DNA of 8,280 nt, taken from positions 1-8,280 of the forward strand of contig JAJRYW010000356.1 of NCBI GenBank assembly GCA_024275555.1. Reading direction: 5' to 3'. The position numbers were made by a program, and so were the translations under genes. How positions within the stretch are numbered: position 1 is the first letter of the stretch; each line of letters opens with the position of its first letter. Below, in pieces: positions 1 to 4,878 of this stretch. The stretch comes from Calditrichota bacterium. Its GTDB lineage: Bacteria > Calditrichota > Calditrichia > RBG-13-44-9 > J075. A model generated the notes under the pieces. It saw only the letters and a program-made list of their open reading frames with translations, was not told the DNA's origin and did no database searches.

Positions 1-128
1 GAAGCATAAACTGTCGAACGGGTTCGAGACCCAAAGCTCAGTCATGCTTTCTGGCAGGAAAATAATGTCTTGGTTGACAACTTTCCAGCTCACTTTAATT
101 ATACGAAGCTCAGCCTCCTGGCTGGGAC

Positions 129-155
129 TGCTGGCTGAGCTTGTCGAAGCCAGCA
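129..155. repeat. short palindromic repeat with GAGCTTGTCGA loop
   Basis: Eight-base arms (129-136 and 148-155) are perfectly complementary around the 11-nt loop gagcttgtcga. From memory, the core ggctgagcttgtcgaagcc resembles short REP-like intergenic motifs scattered through many bacterial genomes. The left arm also pairs with 106-115, so two mutually exclusive structures are possible. No T-run follows, so it is not a typical intrinsic terminator for an upstream gene. Confidence 0.45.
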
Positions 156-221
156 AGTACGAATTGTCGTTTATTTAAGTGCAATTACTTATTTTAAATA
201 AAAGAAAAAGAAAAACAAAAA

Positions 222-226
222 AGAGG
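222..226 (+). promoter_or_regulatory. Shine-Dalgarno site fixing the lipoprotein start
   Basis: AGAGG ends 9 nt before the ATG at 236. The frame is open further upstream to a GTG at 179, but that start has no ribosome site and would put a lysine-rich run ahead of the signal peptide. The ATG at 236 gives a clean lipoprotein signal. Confidence 0.7.
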
Positions 227-235
227 TTTATCAGG

Positions 236-784
236 ATGAAGTTTCTTCTTCGAGCAATGATTGTTTTGGTGGGGCTGCTATCGGCTTGTAGCGACAACAC
301 CCCGGAAACGCAACCTCCCCGGCCGGCGATGACTACGGCCTTTCAATCCCAGTTGGCGTTGACGGTTGAAGTGTACCTGGAGTTAAAAGACGCCATGGTT
401 ACCTCCGAGCCGGAGATTGCCCGGCAAAAGGCCGATGCGCTGGTTATCGTCACGGAGGCGGTCCCCAGCGGCGACCTGACCGGCGAACTGAAGAACACCT
501 GGCAAAATGAACTGGCCGCGCTGAAAAGCGCCTCGGAACAGATCAAAACCACAGAAGACCTGGAAAAACAACGGAAGGCCTTCGCACAGCTTTCAACGGT
601 CGTGATCGAAATAGCCCGGGATTTCGGCCCGCTGGAAAAGCCCCTCTATGTGCTGCATTGCCCGATGGCATTTGACAACCAGGGAGCAGACTGGCTGAGC
701 AACGTCAAAGATGTGAAGAACCCTTACTTCGGCGACAAGATGCTCAAGTGCGGCGTTGTTGCCGACTCCATCAGCGTGCAATAG
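236..784 (+). CDS. DUF3347-type lipoprotein, possible metal-binding
   Basis: A 182-residue lipoprotein. Residues 1-18 form a type II signal peptide (K2, hydrophobic 8-15, lipobox LLSAC with C18 as the lipidated residue), so the mature protein should be anchored to the outer or inner membrane facing the periplasm. The rest matches the DUF3347 pattern: a helical part starting VYLELKDAM near residue 46, then a C-terminal block with HCPMAFDNQGADWLS (141-155), NPYFGDKML (162-170) and KCG. C142, M144, M169 and C172 are plausible soft-metal ligands. In the family this domain often stands alone or sits at the C-terminus of CusB-like efflux adaptors, so a copper or other metal-related role is likely but unproven. 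It is monocistronic here: a GC-rich hairpin follows directly and the next gene starts 145 bp later. Confidence 0.82.
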   Translation: MKFLLRAMIVLVGLLSACSDNTPETQPPRPAMTTAFQSQLALTVEVYLELKDAMVTSEPEIARQKADALVIVTEAVPSGDLTGELKNTWQNELAALKSASEQIKTTEDLEKQRKAFAQLSTVVIEIARDFGPLEKPLYVLHCPMAFDNQGADWLSNVKDVKNPYFGDKMLKCGVVADSISVQ

Positions 785-836
785 CCCCGCCGGCCGCCGC
801 AATGGAACACATTTCAGCAACTCCGGAGCGGCGGGG
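785..836 (+). terminator. GC-rich hairpin after the lipoprotein gene
   Basis: ccccgccg (785-792) is perfectly complementary to cggcgggg (829-836). An overlapping alternative pairs ccgccgc (794-800) with gcggcgg (828-834). It begins one base after the TAG stop. There is no T-run, so termination would need help, or the hairpin may only protect the 3' end of the mRNA. A small gggatttccc palindrome (838-847) follows. Confidence 0.4.
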
Positions 837-929
837 TGGGATTTCCCAACCCTCCGTTCTGACCGGCAATTCCCGGGAAAAATCTTAGCTTATTGTCAAG
901 AAAAACCAACCCTATAGCCGAGGATAACT

Positions 930-1691
930 ATGCAAACCCTCTTAGCACTTGTTCTGGTTATTATATCAATTATGTCCCACTTTTTATTGAGCGAACACCT
1001 CGGCTATTTCCAGGAATATCCCTGGTTCAGCTATGCGGGAATGCTGCTTGGAACCGGGATCATTGTCTGGCGAACGGTTCAGCGGTTCACTTTTTTACGC
1101 CTGGGCGCCATGCTGCTGGCCGTGCTGCTGGCCGGCGGATTCCTGTGGTATACGGTGGACTATTCGGCATATAATCAACACACGGCAACCCTCTCCGCGG
1201 GGGATGAAGCGGACTCCACTTTCCTGAACATCCAATTGCTGAATGAGCAGCAGCAACCGGTTGTTTTAGGCGAACTGCTCCGGGAGGCTTCCCTGACCCT
1301 GGTCGTGCTGAACCGGGGGGTGTGGTGACCCTTCTGTCGCGGGGAGTTGGTTCAACTCCAAAAACAGAAAACCGAGTTTGATAAGTTGAATATCCGGATT
1401 ATTTCCATTTTACCGGAAAAAGCGGCGGAGATGAGTCAGGCCGCCGGGGTAACCTTTTCCCTGCTGGAAGACCGGCCGGGAAGAGTGATGGATTATTTAG
1501 GACTGCGCCATGTGGGCGGCGATCCGGCCAATCCCGGGCAGGATATCCCCCAATCGGCCAGTTTTCTGTTCAATCCCGATGGAAAGGTGATCTGGGTGCA
1601 TATTGCCCGCAATTACCGGGTGCGGCCCAAACCGGAAACCATTCTTACCCGCGCCCGCGAGTACCTCTCTCGGCAAAACGGCGAATTTTAA
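930..1691 (+). CDS. membrane-anchored peroxiredoxin-like selenoprotein (Sec at TGA 1326-1328)
   Basis: Read through one in-frame TGA, this is a 253-residue protein. Residues 3-20, 35-49 and 57-75 are membrane segments, and the basic loop between the second and third (WRTVQRFTFLR) suggests that the C-terminal domain faces the periplasm. Residues from about 95 form an AhpC/TSA-type thioredoxin fold. The redox motif RGVW-U-PFCRGEL (129-140) places selenocysteine (residue 133) where the family has the first Cys of RGxWCPFCRxxL, with C136 as the partner. Further family signatures lie beyond the TGA: FSLLEDRPG, DIPQSASFLFNPDG and NYRVRPKPE. The likely role is thiol or peroxide reduction at the membrane surface. 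GAGGA at 920-924 lies 5 nt before the ATG. The two halves are one gene, because neither the first 132 residues (membrane part without an active site) nor the remainder is a complete redoxin. The only alternatives are a nonsense mutation or a sequencing error. Confidence 0.85.
1326..1369 (+). promoter_or_regulatory. Sec codon and bacterial SECIS-like stem-loop
   Basis: TGA (1326-1328) is followed after 3 nt by a two-part stem. The lower stem is ttctgt (1332-1337) with acagaa (1364-1369). An internal loop has cgcgg on one side and aaaa on the other. The upper stem is ggagttg (1343-1349) with caactcc (1353-1359), seven perfect pairs capped by a gtt loop; opening the top pair gives a ggttc loop. 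The loop G lies 22 nt after the last base of TGA. Known bacterial SECIS elements have a short apical loop with a G in its first positions at about this distance (as in E. coli fdhF, loop GGUC), where SelB binds. The fold was made by eye. Confidence 0.78.
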
Positions 1692-1712
1692 TTCCCCCCT
1701 TTACTGCACAAA

Positions 1713-1768
1713 AAAACCTGCGCTACGGCTGCTTTGGCAACACCCTGCCAAAGCGCCGACAAGGTTTT
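1713..1768 (+). terminator. strong bidirectional terminator after the selenoprotein gene
   Basis: The core is gctttggca (1731-1739) paired perfectly with tgccaaagc (1746-1754) around acaccc. It is extended by cgg (1726-1728) with ccg (1756-1758), and by aaaacct (1713-1719) with aggtttt (1762-1768). The A-rich left arm and T-rich right arm would let it act from either side. It starts 22 nt after the TAA of the selenoprotein gene, so that gene is probably its own transcription unit. Confidence 0.6.
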
Positions 1769-1794
1769 CAGCCGCCCTGCCGCCCCCCGGAAAC

Positions 1795-1900
1795 AATTGG
1801 AGAATAGTATACAGCCCCCTTAGAGAATATTCTCCACACCCCGGGGCATCCGAGCTTAACAGCCCCCCGGCTATTTCAGCTAACCTGCTGTTTGTTATAC
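1795..1900. repeat. diverged intergenic repeat, copy 1
   Basis: Three blocks recur in the same order and nearly the same spacing at 2814-2914: aattggagaatagtatac (1795-1812, 17 of 18 identical), a 21-base block at 1820-1840 (15 of 21), and taacctgctgtttgttatac (1881-1900, the other copy being four bases shorter). Offsets from first to last block are 86 and 85 bp. By eye this copy folds as a long imperfect hairpin: gtata/tatac at the ends, then cagc/gctg, ttag/ctaa, gaa/ttc and a central ccgggg (1841-1846) with ccccgg (1865-1870). It also contains the perfect palindrome gagaatattctc (1823-1834). Confidence 0.5.
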
Positions 1901-1934
1901 GCTTGCCTGTCATCCATATAGTTTGGCATTGGAT

Positions 1935-1964
1935 TTGACTATATATAAATAGAGATCGTTAATA
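1935..1964 (+). promoter_or_regulatory. possible promoter of the holin-like/YHS pair
   Basis: TTGACT (1935-1940) and TTAATA (1959-1964) are 18 bp apart in an AT-rich stretch. A rival signal, TATCTTTG (1975-1982), fits the TAnnTTTG box used by Bacteroidota, but would leave only a very short leader before the ATG at 2000. Neither can be preferred by eye. Confidence 0.3.
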
Positions 1965-1999
1965 AAAAGGGATTTATCTTTGAAATAAATTGATGCGCA

Positions 2000-2275
2000 A
2001 TGAGTTATCTGAAAATTCACCCGACTGCCCTGGGAGTTTCTCTTGGCGTTTTAGAAGGGCTGCCCATTAGTTTGGCTACCATCATTTTGGTGCGGCAGGG
2101 GGAAACCGGAGCAACTTTTCTCAGCAAACTTTTCCCGTTTTACGATCTTAGCTGGAGAGGCGCATTGATCGGGCTGGTTGCGGGCTTCATCGACGGCTTT
2201 ATTGGCGGACTGATTATGGCCTGGATTTACAACGCCCTGGTCGAACGAAGCAACAACAAAAGAAAGGAAATATAG
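2000..2275 (+). CDS. small two-segment membrane protein, holin-like family
   Basis: A 91-residue protein with two membrane segments (about 8-32 and 54-78) and a basic C-terminus (ERSNNKRKEI). The opening KIHPTALGVSLGVLEG and the glycine-rich GLVAGFIDGFIGGLIMAWIYN resemble small bacterial proteins usually annotated as bacteriophage-holin-like, which occur in many chromosomes without any phage nearby. No phage gene is visible here, so lysis is unlikely and the function is unknown. The ATG at 2000 is the first possible start after an in-frame TGA at 1991-1993. No Shine-Dalgarno site lies within 15 nt, unlike most other genes in the window, so translation may be weak or leader-dependent. The TAG stop touches the ATG of the YHS gene, so the two are co-transcribed and probably translationally coupled. 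Confidence 0.75.
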   Translation: MSYLKIHPTALGVSLGVLEGLPISLATIILVRQGETGATFLSKLFPFYDLSWRGALIGLVAGFIDGFIGGLIMAWIYNALVERSNNKRKEI

Positions 2276-2482
2276 ATGGTTATCGATTTAGTTTGTCATA
2301 TGGAGATTGATCCCGCTCGCAAGGAGACACTGCGTATCGTCTACCAGGACAACACATACTATTTTTGTACTAATTTGTGCATGGTTCATTTTCAGGAAAA
2401 TCCGGAAAAGTACATCCGGGAATTTCAAGACGGGAAAATTCAAAAAATGCACAAAGGTTCCGGCAACAAAGCTTCTTCATAA
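2276..2482 (+). CDS. YHS-domain metal-binding protein
   Basis: A 68-residue protein that is almost entirely a YHS/TRASH-type domain: VCHMEIDP (6-13), then YYFCTNLC (28-35), then F39 and NPEKY (42-46). C7, C31 and C35 are the expected metal ligands; the usual VCGM is VCHM here, adding H8 as a possible ligand. Standalone YHS proteins are thought to bind or sense soft metals such as copper, and the domain also occurs in metal-transporting ATPases. The ATG directly follows the TAG of the membrane protein, with AAAGGAAA about 7 nt upstream inside that gene. The pair may form a membrane component plus a cytoplasmic metal-binding partner, which is inference. The basic tail (KIQKMHKGSGNK) is not part of the domain. 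Confidence 0.85.
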   Translation: MVIDLVCHMEIDPARKETLRIVYQDNTYYFCTNLCMVHFQENPEKYIREFQDGKIQKMHKGSGNKASS

Positions 2483-2509
2483 AAGCACTCCTCACCCCCC
2501 CCTCCATAC

Positions 2510-2539
2510 CCGCGTCCCTGAGTATTTTCAGGGGCGTGG
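2510..2539 (+). terminator. hairpin terminator after the YHS gene
   Basis: ccgcgtccctga (2510-2521) pairs with tcaggggcgtgg (2528-2539) over 12 positions, two of them G-T wobbles, with a 6-nt loop gtattt. It is followed by ccttattta, a modest T-rich tail. It begins 27 nt after the TAA and is the probable end of the two-gene unit. Confidence 0.55.
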
Positions 2540-2581
2540 TCCTTATTTAACTATGTTTGTTCATGCGAATCACGAGTTGAA

Positions 2582-2773
2582 AATTTGACGCTGAGAAACG
2601 CTGAAAATTGTTTTAAAAACAAAAAGAGTCGATCCGCTTAAATCCGTATTCATCCCGGTTGTGAGAGGAAAGCGAGAAAACCGGGGAAAGATATTAAGAG
2701 CATCAAAAATTCAGGATATATATAAATGATCTCAGCGGGAATCTGCCCAATCAGCGGTATTCTGCGTCAAATT
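2582..2773. repeat. 192-bp intergenic element with terminal inverted repeats
   Basis: The outer 10 bases are exact inverted copies: aatttgacgc (2582-2591) and gcgtcaaatt (2764-2773). The match continues inward with tgagaaacgctga (2592-2604) against tcagcggtattct (2751-2763), 9 of 13 matching, so the arms agree at about 19 of 23 positions. The left arm contains acgctga twice, 10 nt apart (2588 and 2598). Inside, cccggtt (2654-2660) pairs with aaccggg (2679-2685). No coding sequence is evident. Similar ACGCTGA/TCAGCG palindromic repeats are, from memory, common between genes in several environmental phyla. It is MITE-like in form. Confidence 0.55.
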
Positions 2774-2804
2774 AAGTTCAACCTGTGATTGGCATTATTC
2801 ATTT

Positions 2805-2846
2805 ATTGCAGAGAATTGTAGAATAGTATACAATTTATTGTAGAAT
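2805..2846. promoter_or_regulatory. operator-like ATTGTA/TACAAT half-site cluster
   Basis: Direct half-sites occur at 2805 (attgcaga), 2815 (attgtaga) and 2837 (attgtaga), spaced 10 and 22 bp, that is, on one helix face. An inverted half-site tacaat (2829-2834) forms the near-contiguous palindrome tacaat-tt-attgta (2829-2842). They cover the candidate promoter, as expected for a repressor site. No regulator gene is in the window. Confidence 0.35.
2806..2834 (+). promoter_or_regulatory. candidate promoter of the isoprenoid/lipid operon
   Basis: TTGCAG (2806-2811) and TACAAT (2829-2834) are exactly 17 bp apart; the -10 matches TATAAT at five of six positions, while the -35 matches only in TTG. 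Transcription would start near 2841, giving a leader of about 190 nt before the ATG at 3029. It overlaps the ATTGTA half-sites. Confidence 0.4.
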
Positions 2847-2914
2847 TATCTCTAAACCCTTTAAAGAAGTTTAATCTCTCACTTTTTGCCGCCATCGTTA
2901 ACCTGTTGTTATAC
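2814..2914. repeat. diverged intergenic repeat, copy 2
   Basis: Partner of the element at 1795-1900. Shared blocks are aattgtagaatagtatac (2814-2831), 2838-2858, and taacctgttgttatac (2899-2914). The last block has a taac box, a 5-nt spacer and gttatac, reminiscent of the right end of an integron attC site. This copy is AT-richer and folds less well than copy 1. Confidence 0.45.
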
Positions 2915-3016
2915 CGGAAATTACAGGAAGCCCAGAAAACTGGCACACCTCTTGAACTAAGTTCTGTTACAAACCCAATTTTAAAAACAGGGTTAAAACA
3001 GAAACGACCGTCAAGC

Positions 3017-3021
3017 AGGAG
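3017..3021 (+). promoter_or_regulatory. Shine-Dalgarno site fixing the methyltransferase start
   Basis: AGGAG is 7 nt before the ATG at 3029. The frame is open back to a TTG at 2906, but that stretch lies partly in repeat sequence, has no ribosome site and encodes a polar segment foreign to the family. Confidence 0.75.
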
Positions 3022-3028
3022 CATCATC

Positions 3029-3703
3029 ATGCATGAATCATACGATTACGGCATTTGGTCCATGGTCATATTTAATGTGATTCTCTTTGGCGGATTTGTG
3101 CTGGGATTTTTACGTCCCAGGAAGAAGTACGAGTGGCGCACCCTGGGCGTTTTTGCCGCTTTTATTGTGGCCCTCTTTACCGAGATGTACGGCTTTCCGC
3201 TGACCATTTATGCGCTGATCTCCCTGTTCGGAGATAAGTTGGGCGTAGCCGATCCTTTCCAGCATGTCAACGGGCACTTGTTGGGCGTCCTGTTCGGCGC
3301 CCCGGAATGGGTCAAGTTGGTAATTTGCCAGATCGGCGGTTTTGTGATGCTGATCGGGCTGATCATTATGGGAAAAGGCTGGAGACAGATTCACGAAGCG
3401 CAGGGGCAGTTGGTAACCGGGGGAGTCTACGCCTATGTGCGCCATCCCCAGTACTCCGGCCTGTTTCTGATTACCATCGGCATGTTGATCCAATGGCCAA
3501 CCCTGATAACCCTGATCATGTGGCCGGTGCTGATGATCGCCTATTACCGCCTGGCCCTCCGGGAAGAGAAAGCGGTCATCGAACAATTTGGGGAAGTTTA
3601 CCTGGAATATAAACGGCGGGTTCCGGCCTTCATCCCTCGCCGTTCCCGAAACAGGCAACCAGTAAATATATCGTCGGACCAGACAAAGGAAGTGCAATTA
3701 TGA
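3029..3703 (+). CDS. isoprenylcysteine carboxyl methyltransferase-like membrane methyltransferase
   Basis: A 224-residue integral membrane protein of the ICMT/phospholipid-methyltransferase superfamily. Hydrophobic segments lie at about 10-28, 40-66, 95-115 and 143-175. The diagnostic SAM-binding C-terminal block is present: GGVYAYVRHPQYSG (131-144), then ALREEKAVIEQFGEVY (176-191) and YKRRVPAFIPR. In characterised relatives the RHPxY and EE elements hold S-adenosylmethionine, and the methyl acceptor is a lipid or prenyl-linked group in the membrane. Bacterial members are mostly uncharacterised, so the substrate here is unknown. It is the first gene of the operon; its TGA overlaps the next ATG in an ATGA tetranucleotide, so translation is coupled. 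This TGA is a real stop, which shows that TGA is not globally reassigned in this genome. Confidence 0.82.
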   Translation: MHESYDYGIWSMVIFNVILFGGFVLGFLRPRKKYEWRTLGVFAAFIVALFTEMYGFPLTIYALISLFGDKLGVADPFQHVNGHLLGVLFGAPEWVKLVICQIGGFVMLIGLIIMGKGWRQIHEAQGQLVTGGVYAYVRHPQYSGLFLITIGMLIQWPTLITLIMWPVLMIAYYRLALREEKAVIEQFGEVYLEYKRRVPAFIPRRSRNRQPVNISSDQTKEVQL

Positions 3704-4878
3704 ATGACCGGATGGTACATATTATCGGCGCGGGTCCGGCCGGACTGGTTGCAGCGATCAACCTGGCCCGCTCCGGATACAAAGTTGTCATTCACGAGCA
3801 AAAAAAAGAAGTGGGTTGGCGCTTCAACGCCGATTTCCAGGGGATTGAAAACTGGACCACCCGGGAAGATGCGCTGGATGTTTTTAAAACCATGGGTGTT
3901 TTTGTCAATTTTAACTGCGACCCCTATCATTGCACCGATTTTTACGGGCCGAATCTGCGCCCGAAAACCGTCGAGACCGATCGCCCGCTTTTTTATTTAA
4001 TCGAGCGGGGGGGCAATGAATGGTCGCTGGACCAGGGACTAAAACGGCAGGCGTTGGCGGAAGGAGTGGAAATTCACTGGGGCGAAAAAGTCGACACCCT
4101 GCCCTCCGGATGGGTCATCGTCGGCGCCGGCCCTAAAGCGGCTGACGCGATTGCCAAGGGGATGGTCTTTCAAACATCGCACCCCAATTATTCGGCCTGC
4201 TTCCTGGACAACCGTATTGCCCCGGGCGGCTACGCATACTTGCTGGTCAACAATCACCGGGCAACCTTTGCCACCTGTTTGTTCCGAAATTTCCGGGACG
4301 AACGCGCCTATTTTCAACGCGCCCTGGAATCCCTGCAAAAAGTGCTGGACATTGACATCAATGAACCCCGGGAATTTGGCGGCTTTGTCAATTTTTTTGT
4401 AAAGCCGACCGCCGTTAAACAAGGGCGGGCGCTCTACGTGGGAGAAAACGCCGGGTTTCAGGACGCCTTATGGGGGTTCGGCCTGCGCTACGCCATGCTC
4501 TCGGGCTACCTGGCCGCCGTCAGCATCCGCACCGGCCTGTTTTATGATGAACTCTGCGAACAGCAATTGAAACCGGCTATGGAAGCATCAATGGCAAACC
4601 GCTGGCTGTTTGATATGATGGGAAATTGGGGATATCGACTGATGCTGCGTAAAATGATCGGCGAGGATGATATTATTGAAACCCTTCGTCGTCACTGCCG
4701 CTTAACCCCCATCAAACGAGCGTTGTCATTCATCGCCAAAAAGCAGTACCGGAGCCGGTTGATTGATAAACAGTGTATGCACCAGGATTGCGGTTGTGTC
4801 TGGTGCCGGCATTGCGCCGAAACTTTATCTTCACAAAAACCCAATATCATTCAAAGGAGTCCTGAAAATGTCGGATAA
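3700..4878 (+). CDS. FAD-dependent geranylgeranyl-reductase-like oxidoreductase with cysteine-rich tail
   Basis: A 392-residue flavoprotein. An N-terminal Rossmann motif (IIGAGPAG, 8-15, with the acidic E33 ending the second strand) binds FAD. The second FAD signature is ALYVGENAGFQDALWGFGLR, followed by YAMLSGYLAA, as in the geranylgeranyl reductase / p-hydroxybenzoate-hydroxylase-like group. Related enzymes hydrogenate or oxidise isoprenoid chains or rings. The C-terminus carries a cluster not usual for the family: C359, C364, C366, C369 and C372 (C-x4-C-x-C-x2-C-x2-C), which could hold zinc or an Fe-S centre. It starts on the ATGA overlap with the methyltransferase and runs 11 bp into the next gene. 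Substrate unknown; a lipid or isoprenoid is likely from the neighbours. Confidence 0.8.
   Translation: MNDRMVHIIGAGPAGLVAAINLARSGYKVVIHEQKKEVGWRFNADFQGIENWTTREDALDVFKTMGVFVNFNCDPYHCTDFYGPNLRPKTVETDRPLFYLIERGGNEWSLDQGLKRQALAEGVEIHWGEKVDTLPSGWVIVGAGPKAADAIAKGMVFQTSHPNYSACFLDNRIAPGGYAYLLVNNHRATFATCLFRNFRDERAYFQRALESLQKVLDIDINEPREFGGFVNFFVKPTAVKQGRALYVGENAGFQDALWGFGLRYAMLSGYLAAVSIRTGLFYDELCEQQLKPAMEASMANRWLFDMMGNWGYRLMLRKMIGEDDIIETLRRHCRLTPIKRALSFIAKKQYRSRLIDKQCMHQDCGCVWCRHCAETLSSQKPNIIQRSPENVG

Larger units (their letters stand above)
1..235. other. non-coding leader with hairpin-forming repeats
   Basis: No recognisable gene lies in this stretch. An open frame runs from 2 to the TAA at 176-178, but its translation has no recognisable motif and part of it is repeat sequence. 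Two competing hairpins are visible: an exact 10-bp pair aagctcagcc (106-115) with ggctgagctt (133-142), and an exact 8-bp pair tgctggct (129-136) with agccagca (148-155). An imperfect fold also joins agcat near base 3 to atgct near base 44. The 170-220 stretch is A/T-rich, as expected ahead of a promoter, but no convincing -35/-10 pair was found. Confidence 0.4.

Noticed and set aside
20..32. gggttcgagaccc resembles a tRNA T-arm
   Set aside because: Only three or four pairs form around the loop, and no acceptor, D or anticodon arm is found nearby.
2..178. A 58-codon open frame from the window start to the TAA at 176-178, possibly the end of an upstream gene
   Set aside because: The translation shows no family motif, the frame includes the repeat hairpins, and codon use looks unlike the genes downstream. 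It may simply be open by chance.
930..1328. Reading the first part as a complete 132-residue membrane protein
   Set aside because: It ends inside the conserved redoxin active-site motif, and the rest of the fold follows in the same frame.
1326..1328. TGA read as Trp or Gly through an altered genetic code
   Set aside because: The methyltransferase gene ends at a TGA at the normal family length with an ATGA overlap, and the alignment position calls for Cys/Sec, not Trp or Gly.
2000..2275. Phage lysis gene or prophage remnant
   Set aside because: No endolysin, structural or integrase genes are nearby; holin-like annotation of such small proteins is often based on topology only.
2483..2905. CRISPR array or tRNA in the long gene-free stretch
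   Set aside because: There are no regularly spaced identical repeats and no cloverleaf; the stretch is explained by a terminator, an inverted-repeat element and operator-like sites.
2906..3028. N-terminal extension of the methyltransferase from TTG 2906
   Set aside because: It has no ribosome site, lies partly in repeat sequence, and encodes a polar stretch absent from the family; ATG 3029 has AGGAG at 7 nt.
3110..3697. 195-codon minus-strand open frame opposite the methyltransferase
   Set aside because: It mirrors a well-supported + strand gene with family motifs; its own translation has none.
4763..4867. Longer start of the cyclase-like protein at ATG 4763
   Set aside because: It would overlap the flavoprotein by 116 bp with no Shine-Dalgarno site; ATG 4868 has one and begins the first membrane segment properly.
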